Position numbers and translations under genes: made by a program. Of a stretch of DNA of 64,000 bases, positions 24,795 through 33,028 are shown in pieces. Source of the DNA: Rhodococcus sp. Leaf278 (lineage in GTDB: Bacteria > Actinomycetota > Actinomycetes > Mycobacteriales > Mycobacteriaceae); contig NZ_LMRR01000023.1 of NCBI RefSeq assembly GCF_001426085.1, positions 124,520 to 188,519 on the forward strand, in the 5' to 3' direction. How positions within the stretch are numbered: the stretch's first letter is position 1; the number at the start of each line of letters is the position of its first letter. The notes beneath the pieces were generated by a model, which made no database searches, was not told the origin of the DNA, and worked only from the letters and a program-made list of their open reading frames with translations.

Positions 24795-25825
24795 AAGCTC
24801 CATTCCCGACGGCCGTCGTCCGCCGCTTCGCGGTGCTGACGCTGTCCACCGGATTGCTGTTCGGCCTGCCCGCCGTAGCAACCGCAGATCCGGTGACACC
24901 CGCTGCCGAGCAGGACCGAGGGCCGGTGGGAACCGTCCGCGGAATCGACAAGATCGACAACGTCCGTTGGGATGTGCTCGTGTACTCGCCGTCGATGGAC
25001 GCCGACATCAAGATTCAGGTGATCCGGCCCGCCGACTCGTCGGTGCCGCGGCCCACGCTGTACATGCTCAACGGGGCAGGCGCAGGCGTCGACGGTGCGA
25101 ACTGGTTGGCCAAGACCGACATCGTGGACTTCTTCGCGGACAAGAACGTCAACGTCGCCATGCCCGTCGGTGGATACCTGAGCTACTACACCGACTGGGA
25201 ACGCGACGACCCGAAGCTCGGTCGAAACAAGTGGCAGACGTTTCTCACCCACGAGCTACCACCGGTTCTCGACGCGGCGTTGGGGGCCAACGGCGTCAAT
25301 TCCATCGGCGGGCTGTCGATGTCGGCGGGTTCGGTGCTCGATCTCGCGATTCAGACCCCCGGACTGTACCGAGGGGTGGCGTCGTACAGCGGTTGCGCGC
25401 AGACCAGTGATCCGGTCACTCGCACTTTCATTCGAGCGTTGGTACAGCTACGCGGCGGCGGGAACACCGACAACATGTGGGGACCCGACGGTGATCCGCG
25501 GTGGGTGGAACACGACCCGCTCGTCAACGCCGAGAAACTCCGCGGACTCGATCTGTTCGTCTCCAATGCCAGCGGGCTGCCCGGACCCTACGAGATGCCG
25601 GGCAACCTGCGCGCCGCCGGCTCGCCGCCGCTGCCCGACCAGGTGGTGCTCGGTGGTCTCATCGAGGCCGGAGCCAACGCCTGCGCCCACAATCTGGTGA
25701 ACCGCCTCGGCGAACTCGGCATCCCGGTCACGACGAACTTCCCGGCCGCGGGAACGCACTCGTGGCAGTACTGGCAGGACGCGCTGCGGGCCTCGTGGCC
25801 GACCTTGGAGCGCTCGTTGAGCTGA
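24791..25825 (+). CDS. Secreted mycolyltransferase-like esterase (antigen 85 family)
   Basis: 344-residue alpha/beta-hydrolase of the PF00756 mycolyltransferase family, whose members move mycolic acid between trehalose and cell-wall acceptors outside the membrane. A signal peptide covers about residues 1-34 (hydrophobic core, ending AVATA-DP). Family hallmarks are [10 protein letters not shown], nucleophile Ser176 in GLSMSAGS, and catalytic His323 in GTHSWQYWQ. The ATG overlaps the synthetase stop (ATGA), so translation is coupled to the NRPS. This genus carries many such paralogs; being locked to an NRPS is what is unusual. It may modify or release the peptide product outside the cell; that is inference. 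Confidence 0.85.
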   Translation: MKAPFPTAVVRRFAVLTLSTGLLFGLPAVATADPVTPAAEQDRGPVGTVRGIDKIDNVRWDVLVYSPSMDADIKIQVIRPADSSVPRPTLYMLNGAGAGVDGANWLAKTDIVDFFADKNVNVAMPVGGYLSYYTDWERDDPKLGRNKWQTFLTHELPPVLDAALGANGVNSIGGLSMSAGSVLDLAIQTPGLYRGVASYSGCAQTSDPVTRTFIRALVQLRGGGNTDNMWGPDGDPRWVEHDPLVNAEKLRGLDLFVSNASGLPGPYEMPGNLRAAGSPPLPDQVVLGGLIEAGANACAHNLVNRLGELGIPVTTNFPAAGTHSWQYWQDALRASWPTLERSLS

Positions 25826-26081
25826 CGGTCGGACGCTCGGCGACAGCGGTGTAGCCGACCGCCCCCGTACCTGCTCCTTGTATGTGACGACGTACTTCCT
25901 GGGAAAAAGAAAGGCCACTCGATGGTGAACAGTCACTAATGCGCTCGGTCCACAGACGTGGTTGAGTCGTCGGTAATGAGACGTGGGTAACACTCACGCT
26001 GCCGATGGCGACATACCCAGAGTCGGCACCAACAAACCCCATGCAAACACGAACTACATCTCTTGGCTCGGAGGCGCACCC
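25826..26081. other. Intergenic stretch, nothing convincing
   Basis: This gap between the mycolyltransferase and the stand-alone thioesterase holds only a loose inverted pair, GGTCGG and CCGACC, with a loop of over 20 nt. No clear promoter was found, so the thioesterase could be on the NRPS transcript or have its own start. Confidence 0.4.
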
Positions 26082-26768
26082 ATGACTGTCGTGAACGATC
26101 TGTCGCACTTGGCTCTCACGGAGCTCGACCCGTCCGATTACGCGGTGCCGACCATCGCACCGATCCGTACCGCCGGTCACCTCGACCCGGTGTTCTGCGT
26201 CCACCCGTTGGTGGGTCTGGTCGACTGCTACGCAGGTCTGGCCCCTCACGTCGACGACGCGCGGCCCATCTACGGCGTGCAGGTACCGACGTCCGGTGAA
26301 CGCTCCGAGTCATTGGCTGCACTGGCCGCCTCCTACGCCGACGACATCCTTCGCGTCCAGTCCTCCGGTGCAGTCCACCTGCTGGGGATGTCGTTCGGCG
26401 GAGTTCTCGCACACGCCATCGCCGTCGAACTACAGAGCCGCGGCGTCACCGTCGGCGCACTGACGCTGCTCGACAGCGACCCGGTCCGGGCCCGCGCCGA
26501 GGGAGCAGATCTTCTCGCGTCCATGGGCGACGACATCGATCGCAGTCACGTCGAGGAGTTGCTGGCTGTCGCCGCGCACAACGACGAACTCGTTCAGCGG
26601 CACCTGCCCGGCGTCTTCTTCGGCGACATCCTCGCCGTCTCGTCCCTGGGAACCGACTCCGGTTCCGCTTGGCACCCCTTCGTGTGCGGCACCGTCGCCA
26701 AGTACCTCGTGCCCGACGCCACCTCGTTCGACGTCGTCGGCCCGTTGGTGGACAGCTACCTCAGCTGA
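26082..26768 (+). CDS. Stand-alone thioesterase homolog lacking the catalytic histidine
   Basis: 228-residue alpha/beta-hydrolase that aligns along its length with the TE domain ending the upstream synthetase. Shared stretches: HP-(L/I)-(V/L)-GL..CYAGL, HLLG.S.GGV.AH, LTLLD and AA.HN..L.QRH.P. The nucleophile (Ser104, GMSFGG) and the Asp in LLDSD are kept. The position of the catalytic His (His4845 of the synthetase, THWQM) is Ser215 here (TSFDV), and the C-terminus is shorter. It looks like a duplicated TE that may be inactive or use another mechanism, or bind rather than hydrolyse. GGAGG lies 7 nt before the ATG. No signal peptide is seen. Confidence 0.75.
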   Translation: MTVVNDLSHLALTELDPSDYAVPTIAPIRTAGHLDPVFCVHPLVGLVDCYAGLAPHVDDARPIYGVQVPTSGERSESLAALAASYADDILRVQSSGAVHLLGMSFGGVLAHAIAVELQSRGVTVGALTLLDSDPVRARAEGADLLASMGDDIDRSHVEELLAVAAHNDELVQRHLPGVFFGDILAVSSLGTDSGSAWHPFVCGTVAKYLVPDATSFDVVGPLVDSYLS

Positions 26769-26777
26769 TTTCTCGCC

Positions 26778-28115
26778 CTATCCCAGCCAGTCCAGCACGG
26801 CCGCGGCCGTCCAGGATTGCTGCATGCTGCCGAGCGGCTTGCCGGTGAACGGCTCGTAGTATTCGGCGAAGCTACCGTCGCTGGCCTGCCGCAGTCCCTC
26901 GTCCCGCAAGGTCAGTGACCGCTCGGACCAACCGCGACGCGCGAACGCCCACGAGAACAACCACGTCATCACCGGCCATACCGGCCCACGCCAATATTCA
27001 CGGGCGCGGAAGTCCTTGGACACCGGCGAGGTCGACGGCGGGACGGCGTACCGCAGATCCGGATGGCCGCAGAAACGTGTGCCCTCGAATATTCGCAGCA
27101 AATTGCGCTCCTGCTCGCGGGGGAGGCCACCGCACAGCAACGGCGCGAACATCGCGATGGTCTCGGTGCCGATCCACTGGCCGGTGCGCAGATCGAAGTC
27201 ACGAGCCCCACCGGAGCGGGCATCCGTTGTTGCGACGACACCCTTGCGGAACTTCTCGGCCCACGAGCGCAACTCGCGAACATCGGAGTGCGGACGCGAA
27301 TGGTCCTCCCCGATGGTCGCGAGCACGTCGCACGCCACCGCGAAGATCGCACTGACGAACACGTCCTCCACGGCGAAGCTCATCTTGGTCTTCAACGCGT
27401 CGTCGTCGTATCCGACCTGCTTCATCTCCTCCACCAACCAGATGTAGCGGTCGTACTCGAGGTTGCTCGGCCGCTGAGAGGCGTCGGTGATGACGGCCTT
27501 GTCCTCTCTGAAGTACGGGTCCATCCCTCCGGGCACAACATTGGCGTAGGACGCATCCCAGCGCGGCGAGTTGTCCATGCCGGATTCCCAGCCGTGGAAC
27601 AACGCGATGCGTCCGTTGTCGTCGACGTCGCGCGCCTGCGCGAGCCAACGATGCCAGCGCACCAGATCGCCCCAGCGTCGATCGAGAAACTCTTCGGCGA
27701 CGGCACGCGTGGTCCGCCCGTGGCGCTTGGAGTGATCGAGAATGCGCTGCACGGCGATCGCGTGCACCGGCGGTTGGGTGATGCCGGAGGTCTGCGGATT
27801 CATCGGAGCGTGGGGAGCGAGGGTCCCGGTGGCCCACCGCGCCGGACCGGGAAAGTAGCCGTCGACCCCATTGGCGAACACGATGTGCGGAATCATCCCG
27901 TTCTTCCACTGTGCCGAGAGCAGCGTGTCCATTTCCACCACTGCACGCTCGACGCTCAACGGTGCCAGACCGACGGAGACGAATGCCGCGTCCCAGCTCC
28001 ACATGTGCGGATACAGCCTCGGGGCCGCGCTGGTCATGGTGCCCAGGTCGTTACCTCGAAGCAGATACGCCGCCCGAGCCGCCAGCTGCGTGGAAGTAAA
28101 GCCTCGATCGCCCAT
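26778..28115 (-). CDS. Glucosylglycerate hydrolase-like glycosidase (GH63)
   Basis: 445-residue (alpha/alpha)6-type glycosidase resembling mycobacterial glucosylglycerate hydrolase (GgH), which splits the compatible solute glucosylglycerate when nitrogen returns. Hallmarks: TQLAARAAYLLRGNDLG near the N-terminus, YPHMWSWDAAF with the substrate-site Asp, NGMIPHIVF, and an acidic HGWESGMDNSPRWD stretch. Size matches the family (about 446). I start at ATG 28115, where the family N-terminus begins; the 29-residue open extension upstream has no family character. It is convergent with the thioesterase, 9 bp apart. Confidence 0.75.
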   Translation of the reverse strand: MGDRGFTSTQLAARAAYLLRGNDLGTMTSAAPRLYPHMWSWDAAFVSVGLAPLSVERAVVEMDTLLSAQWKNGMIPHIVFANGVDGYFPGPARWATGTLAPHAPMNPQTSGITQPPVHAIAVQRILDHSKRHGRTTRAVAEEFLDRRWGDLVRWHRWLAQARDVDDNGRIALFHGWESGMDNSPRWDASYANVVPGGMDPYFREDKAVITDASQRPSNLEYDRYIWLVEEMKQVGYDDDALKTKMSFAVEDVFVSAIFAVACDVLATIGEDHSRPHSDVRELRSWAEKFRKGVVATTDARSGGARDFDLRTGQWIGTETIAMFAPLLCGGLPREQERNLLRIFEGTRFCGHPDLRYAVPPSTSPVSKDFRAREYWRGPVWPVMTWLFSWAFARRGWSERSLTLRDEGLRQASDGSFAEYYEPFTGKPLGSMQQSWTAAAVLDWLG

Positions 28116-28221
28116 GCAGACAGTTTGCGTCCATCCGAGGAATTCCGCTCGTTTCGATTGCGGACCGAATCTGTCCGCGATCGATCGTAGTGTCGGTTTC
28201 ACCAGCTACCAGGAGGAACCA

Positions 28222-28737
28222 ATGGCCACCGAGAACACCGACATCGCGAAGATGCTTACCGAACAGCGCGCCAACTTTCTCATCACCGTTCGCGGAATCA
28301 CCGACGAACAGGCGCGCACTCGGACGACCTCGAGCGAGCTGACCCTCGGCGGGCTGCTCCACCACGTCATCAGCAACGAGCGGCACTGGATGACGGTGAT
28401 CGCGGAGCTGGACGAGACGGCCGAGTTCGACATGGCCAGCGCCGGCGGCGAGTACGTCATGGCGGAGGACGAAACCGTGGCGGGTTTGGTTGCGGAATGG
28501 GAAGAGGTGGCACGCGCAACTTCTGCGGCGCTGGACTCGCTGGACCTCGATCTCGCCGTGCCGGTCCCGACGGCCCCCTGGGCACCCGAACGCATCTGGC
28601 AGAGTGCCCGATTCACCGTGCTCCACATCCTGCGCGAGATCTCCCAGCACGCCGGCCACGCGGACATCATTCGCGAGGAACTCGACGGTGCGAACACCAC
28701 CCAGACCTGGGCCTCCGAGGCGGGGATGAGCTTCTGA
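28222..28737 (+). CDS. DinB/DUF664 family protein
   Basis: 171-residue four-helix protein of the DinB superfamily, which includes mycothiol- and bacillithiol-dependent transferases. Candidate metal ligands are His in LLHHVISNERHW (about residues 48-58) and in the C-terminal EISQHAGHADIIRE, the conserved H..HADIIRE signature. A mycothiol-linked role is plausible in this group but not shown. An AGGAGG ribosome binding site is 5 nt from the ATG. Confidence 0.75.
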   Translation: MATENTDIAKMLTEQRANFLITVRGITDEQARTRTTSSELTLGGLLHHVISNERHWMTVIAELDETAEFDMASAGGEYVMAEDETVAGLVAEWEEVARATSAALDSLDLDLAVPVPTAPWAPERIWQSARFTVLHILREISQHAGHADIIREELDGANTTQTWASEAGMSF

Positions 28738-28785
28738 GTAGCCCGGGAGTGGAGCCTGCAGGAACGACCCAATTAACCTGACTGT

Positions 28786-29457
28786 ATGACTCGAACTGCA
28801 CTGGTGACCGGAGCAAGCCGTGGCCTCGGGGCCCATATCGCTCGACTCCTCGCTCCGGATCATCACGTGTTGTTGGGGGGACGATCAGTCGAATCTCTGG
28901 AGCCGATCGCGTCGGAACTGGCCGGATCCACCCCGTGGCCGGTGGAACTGACCGATCCCGACGCGGTGGCAGCGGCCGCGTCGAGCATCGATTCTCTGGA
29001 CGTGTTGGTGCACAACGCCGGAGTGGCGGCACTGGGGACCGTCGAGGAGTCGACGGCCGATGATTGGCGTCGCCAGTACGAGGTGAATGTCATCGCGGTC
29101 GTCGAACTCACTCGACTGTTGCTTCCTGCACTGCGTGCCGCCAACGGCCATGTGGTGCTGATCAATTCGGGAGCGGGCATTCGAGCGAACCCGGGTTGGG
29201 GCGCCTACGCGGCGAGCAAGTTCGCACTTCGTGCGTTCGGTGATGCACTGCGACTGGAAGAGCCACTTTTGCGAGTGACTTCGGTGCATCCCGGCCGCAT
29301 CGATACCGAGATGCAGCAGGAGATCGTCGCGCACGAGGGTGGAGAGTACGACGGGTCGAAGTTCTTGCAGCCCAGCACCGTTGCCCTCGCGGTGCGCAAC
29401 GCAATCGATACGCCGGCCGATGCTCACCCGACGGAATTGGTGCTGCGCACCAGGTGA
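28786..29457 (+). CDS. Short-chain dehydrogenase/reductase
   Basis: 223-residue classical SDR with cofactor motif TGASRGLG (residues 8-15), NNAG-equivalent HNAG, catalytic Ser in INSGAG and the YAASK active site at about residues 143-147. Substrate unknown. TAACCT (28774-28779) lies 6 nt before the ATG and no ribosome binding site is seen, so the mRNA is probably leaderless. A palindromic repeat begins 3 bp after the stop. Confidence 0.8.
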   Translation: MTRTALVTGASRGLGAHIARLLAPDHHVLLGGRSVESLEPIASELAGSTPWPVELTDPDAVAAAASSIDSLDVLVHNAGVAALGTVEESTADDWRRQYEVNVIAVVELTRLLLPALRAANGHVVLINSGAGIRANPGWGAYAASKFALRAFGDALRLEEPLLRVTSVHPGRIDTEMQQEIVAHEGGEYDGSKFLQPSTVALAVRNAIDTPADAHPTELVLRTR

Positions 29458-29460
29458 GCG

Positions 29461-29524
29461 GAACTTCGTAGTGTTGGTCGAGTTTCCGTTCACGACAACG
29501 AAATTGGTGAATCGAAGTTCGTAG
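29461..29524. repeat. Palindromic intergenic repeat, family B copy 1
   Basis: Begins 3 bp after the SDR stop. GAACTTCG (29461-29468) and CGAAGTTC (29513-29520) form a perfect outer stem. The segment 29461-29496 closely matches the reverse complement of 49513-49548: both carry ACTTCGTAG and TTTCCGTTCACGAC. Possibly a gene-end terminator that has multiplied. Confidence 0.5.
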
Positions 29525-29855
29525 ATCACCCAAGGCTCACGCACAGCATCGACTGGGTAACTTTCAGCAAGCGCACCCTCCGCGCCTGTCTCGGCCTCGA
29601 AGTCGCTCGGAGCCACCCCGCTGAAATTCGCCAACGCACCTCGTCGGGTCGGTGGCAGATGCCATAGGCCGTCCCGGGGTGAATTGTCCAACCTCGGCTG
29701 GGTACCGACAGCGCGATGTCGACACCGCATCTACACGAATCCCGAATCCTCGGATGGTGCAGCACCACGTCTGAAGGCACTGACCGTGGAGAGCTCGGTT
29801 TATAGTCGGTCCATGACCGATCCAGCGACCACGCGCCCCGAAAGAAGTGTCCTTC
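29525..29855 (+). promoter_or_regulatory. Leader region of the GntR gene with a leaderless 17-codon ORF
   Basis: No full-length gene fits here. TATAGT (29801-29806) lies 6 nt before ATG 29813, which opens MTDPATTRPERSVLHGA and stops at 29866, overlapping the GntR start (29856) by 11 nt. This looks like a leaderless leader peptide coupled to the regulator, or an N-terminus split from it by a one-base shift. The rest of the stretch shows nothing recognisable. Confidence 0.45.
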
Positions 29856-30560
29856 ATGGCGCGTGACTCGTTGGTCTCGGTGGTGTCCAACGACGTTCTG
29901 GAACGCATTGTCTCGGGCGAGCTCCCGCCGGGCACCATGCTCCCGTCGGAGGCGGTGATCGGAACCCAGTTCGACGTCTCCCGTCTGACGGTGCGAGAAG
30001 CGCTGAAGCAGTTGGCTGCCATCAACGTTCTCACCGCGGTTCGCGGCCGAGGAACGTACGTCAACGACGTCTCGCAGTGGACGTCCATCGACGCCGTGGT
30101 GCGGGCCGCGTCGTCGAGCGGTCGGGCCCACGAGGTGTCGATTCAGATGCTCGAGATGCGACGCATCATCGAAGTAGGAGCAGCGGAGCTGGCCGGCGCG
30201 AGGCGGACCGAGGACGACGTAGCCGCCCTGCGCGAGCATCTGGACCGCATGCGCGAGTCCCATGCCGCGAGCGATGTCGACGGTTTCGTCCAAGCCGACC
30301 TAGCGTTTCACGACGTCATCTTAGCGGCGTCGGGCAATCTGCTGGTTCCCGCTGTGTACGACCCGGTGCGGCGGCTGTTGTCCCAGACTCGACGCGAGAC
30401 CTCGGCTGTACCGGCCATTCAGGTCAACGCCATCGCGATGCACGAGAACATCCTGGCCGCGATGGCCGACTCGGACCCCGAGCGAACGCGGGCCGCCATG
30501 GCCGAACACATGCAGCAGACCCTCGATGATCTGCACGCGTTCGTCATCGCCGACACATAG
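29856..30560 (+). CDS. GntR-family regulator, FadR subfamily
   Basis: 234-residue repressor-type regulator. The winged-helix domain is at residues 1-75 (GELPPGTMLPSEAVIG, then SRLTVREALKQL and VRGRGTYV). The FadR C-terminal ligand domain (FCD) follows, with metal-site residues in ADLAFHDVIL and MHENILAAM. It lies directly before the sugar-acid operon, and a 15-bp palindrome over that operon's promoter is its likely operator, with a four-carbon sugar acid as candidate inducer. The ATG at 29856 has AGAAG 8 nt upstream. Confidence 0.85.
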   Translation: MARDSLVSVVSNDVLERIVSGELPPGTMLPSEAVIGTQFDVSRLTVREALKQLAAINVLTAVRGRGTYVNDVSQWTSIDAVVRAASSSGRAHEVSIQMLEMRRIIEVGAAELAGARRTEDDVAALREHLDRMRESHAASDVDGFVQADLAFHDVILAASGNLLVPAVYDPVRRLLSQTRRETSAVPAIQVNAIAMHENILAAMADSDPERTRAAMAEHMQQTLDDLHAFVIADT

Positions 30561-30587
30561 AAGTGTGACCGTTCGGTAGTTCGGGCC

Positions 30588-30628
30588 TTGACATGACACC
30601 CATCACAGTCGCAAGATGTCAGACATCT
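30588..30628 (+). promoter_or_regulatory. Promoter and GntR operator of the sugar-acid operon
   Basis: TTGACA (30588-30593) and CAAGAT (30612-30617), 18 nt apart, form a good promoter. AGATGTC-A-GACATCT (30614-30628) is a perfect 15-bp palindrome covering the -10. Its core GT-N3-AC is the form FadR-type GntR proteins bind, so the adjacent regulator is the probable ligand. Confidence 0.6.
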
Positions 30629-30652
30629 GATTTCTACCGATTAGGACGCTGC

Positions 30653-32104
30653 ATGCCCACCCTCGATGCACTGCTCGCAGAGCACGCACCCGCACCCACT
30701 GTCAGCGCCGCGACTGTACGAAAGGGCGCCGCCACCGCGCCCGTGCTCGTAGTACTCGACGACGATCCGACCGGCACGCAGTCGGTCCACGATCTGCCGG
30801 TGCTCACCCGGTGGGACCCCGAACACCTCGAGTGGGCGCTCTCGCAGTCGGTCCCGGCCGTGTACGTGCTCACCAACACCCGCAGCCTCGACCCGGCGGA
30901 GGCCGAGCACCGCAACCGGGAGATCGCCGACGTGGCCCTGTCCGTCGCTGGGCGACTCGGCATCGACATCGCCTTCGTCTCCCGCAGCGACTCCACCCTG
31001 CGCGGTCACTTTCCGTTGGAAACCGACACGTTGATTCGGCAGATCACCGCGTCCGGCGGTTCCGACATCGACGGCATCATCCTCGTACCGGCGTTCCCCG
31101 ATGCCGGCCGGGTGACCGTGGACGGCGTGCACTACTTCGTCGATCCGAACCAGGACTTCCGCGCAGTACCGGTAGCGGAGACCGAGTTCGCCCGGGACGC
31201 CACCTTCGGTTTCGCCTCGTCCGATCTCGCATCGTGGGTCCAGGAGAAGACCGCCGGCCGCGTCGCCGCCGAGGACGTCCTGCACATCGACCTGCGCACC
31301 ATCCGGGTCAAGGGCGCCGAAGGAGTGGCCGAGATCCTGGGAGCCGCCTCCAACGCAATTCCCGTGATCGTCGACATGGTGGTCGAAGAAGATCTGCGCG
31401 AGGTCGCCCTCGGGATCCAGTTGGCGCAGAGCAATGGCAAGCACTTCCTCTACCGCGTCGGGCCGCCGTTCGTCCGCGCGATAGTTGGCCAGAAACCTCG
31501 CGAACCCCTCACGGCAGCAGACATTTTCACATCTGACGCTGACACATCGGACAGTCCCGCCACCGGCGGACTGGTGGTGGTCGGCTCACACGTCGGCCTC
31601 ACCACTCGCCAACTCGACGACCTCGCGTCCAGTGACATCGACCAGACGTCCATCGTGGTCGACGTGCCCACGGTGATCGATCCCGCTCGACGCGAGACCT
31701 ACCTGGCCGAGCTCGTCGACGCCGTGTACGCCGCTCTGGCCGATCGGACCGTCGTGGTCAGCACCTCGCGAACCCTGGTGAAAACCACTGACGGTGCAGG
31801 GAGCCTCGACATCTCGCGCCAAGTCTCGGCAGCGCTGGTCCACATCGTGCGCACCGTGCTCGAACTCCGGGCGCCACGCTTCGTCATCGCCAAGGGCGGC
31901 ATCACCTCCTCCGATCTCGCCGCCCACGGCCTCGGCATGTCTCGTGCCGTCGCCAAGGGCCCCATGCTCCCCGGCATCGTCTCCCTGTGGGAGCCGAAAG
32001 ACGGACCCGGCCTGGGCATTCCGTACGTCGTCTTCGCCGGCAATGTCGGCGGCACCACCTCGCTCACCGAGGTCGTCCGAACTCTCTCGAAGGAAATCGC
32101 ATGA
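30653..32104 (+). CDS. Four-carbon sugar acid kinase (DUF1537 family)
   Basis: 483-residue ATP-dependent kinase of the OtnK/DtnK/DenK group, which phosphorylates threonate, erythronate or their 2-oxo forms. The N-terminal LVVLDDDPTGTQSVHDLPV is the family substrate-domain signature, RSDSTLRGHFPLE lies further in, and the C-terminal nucleotide domain has FVIAKGGITSSD. I chose ATG 30653; an open extension upstream would cover the promoter. Its stop overlaps the next ATG (ATGA). Which acid is used cannot be told. Confidence 0.8.
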   Translation: MPTLDALLAEHAPAPTVSAATVRKGAATAPVLVVLDDDPTGTQSVHDLPVLTRWDPEHLEWALSQSVPAVYVLTNTRSLDPAEAEHRNREIADVALSVAGRLGIDIAFVSRSDSTLRGHFPLETDTLIRQITASGGSDIDGIILVPAFPDAGRVTVDGVHYFVDPNQDFRAVPVAETEFARDATFGFASSDLASWVQEKTAGRVAAEDVLHIDLRTIRVKGAEGVAEILGAASNAIPVIVDMVVEEDLREVALGIQLAQSNGKHFLYRVGPPFVRAIVGQKPREPLTAADIFTSDADTSDSPATGGLVVVGSHVGLTTRQLDDLASSDIDQTSIVVDVPTVIDPARRETYLAELVDAVYAALADRTVVVSTSRTLVKTTDGAGSLDISRQVSAALVHIVRTVLELRAPRFVIAKGGITSSDLAAHGLGMSRAVAKGPMLPGIVSLWEPKDGPGLGIPYVVFAGNVGGTTSLTEVVRTLSKEIA

Positions 32105-32994
32105 ACCCCACAGTTGCAGTGCTCGGCCTCGGCGCGATGGGCCTGCCCATGGCTACCCACCTCGCCACCATCACCGAGGTACACGGGTTCGATCCGAACA
32201 GCCAACGATCGGCCCTGGCCGACGACGCCGGCATCACCACTCATGCCAGCGGCGCAAAGGCAGCGGCCGATGCCGACGTCGTTCTGCTCGCCGTCCGCAA
32301 CGGGGCGCAGCTACACGATGTGCTGTTCGGCGACGACGGCATCGCGTCCTCGCTGCGCAGCGGCGCCGTGGTCCTGATGACCAGCACCGTGGGCATCGAA
32401 CCGGTCAAAGCTGCTGCCGCCCAACTCCTGGAACTGGGCGTCGACCTCGTGGACGCCCCCCTCTCGGGCGGGCCGGTGCGCGCCGGACAGGGCGATCTAC
32501 TGGTGGTCGTCGGCGGAACGCCCGATGCTCGCCACCGCGCTGCCCCCGTGCTCGAGGCGATGTCGTCCACGCTCGTCGTCGTCGGTGACAATCCCGGTGA
32601 CGGACAGGCGTTGAAAACCGTCAACCAGCTGCTGTGTGGAGTCCACATCGCTGCCGCGGCCGAGGCTCTGGCCCTGGCAGATTCGCTCGGACTCGACCCG
32701 ACACGCACGCTCGACGCGCTACAGAGCGGCGCGGCAGCATCTTTCATGCTCGGCAATCGCGGGCCTCGCATTCTCGAGGCATACAACGAGGACGGCGCAG
32801 AGGTACTGAGCCGGCTCGACATCTTCGTCAAGGACATGGGCATCGTCACCACCGCAGCCCGCGGTCTGGGCTTGGCCACACCCGTCGCCAGCGCAGCGGA
32901 ACAGCTCTACCTGATCGGTCAGGCGCAGGGTCTCGGTGCGCTCGACGACTCTGCCGTGATCCGCGCTGTCGCACCGAATAAGCACTCGCACTAA
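32101..32994 (+). CDS. 3-hydroxyisobutyrate dehydrogenase family, L-threonate dehydrogenase-like
   Basis: 297-residue NAD-dependent beta-hydroxyacid dehydrogenase. Cofactor motif GLGAMGLPMA (residues 8-17), substrate loop SGGPVRA and catalytic Lys in GQALKTVNQLL are present. Next to a DUF1537 kinase and under the same promoter, the best reading is LtnD: oxidation of L-threonate at C2 before phosphorylation by the kinase. Start and kinase stop overlap by four bases. Confidence 0.8.
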   Translation: MNPTVAVLGLGAMGLPMATHLATITEVHGFDPNSQRSALADDAGITTHASGAKAAADADVVLLAVRNGAQLHDVLFGDDGIASSLRSGAVVLMTSTVGIEPVKAAAAQLLELGVDLVDAPLSGGPVRAGQGDLLVVVGGTPDARHRAAPVLEAMSSTLVVVGDNPGDGQALKTVNQLLCGVHIAAAAEALALADSLGLDPTRTLDALQSGAAASFMLGNRGPRILEAYNEDGAEVLSRLDIFVKDMGIVTTAARGLGLATPVASAAEQLYLIGQAQGLGALDDSAVIRAVAPNKHSH

Positions 32995-33028
32995 CACTTT
33001 CATCAGCAATTCTTCGAAGGAGATCGTC

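Noticed and set aside
28116..28202. Upstream extension of the glucosylglycerate hydrolase gene by 29 residues
   Set aside because: Family similarity begins at ATG 28115, and the extension would cover the divergent promoter region of the DinB gene.
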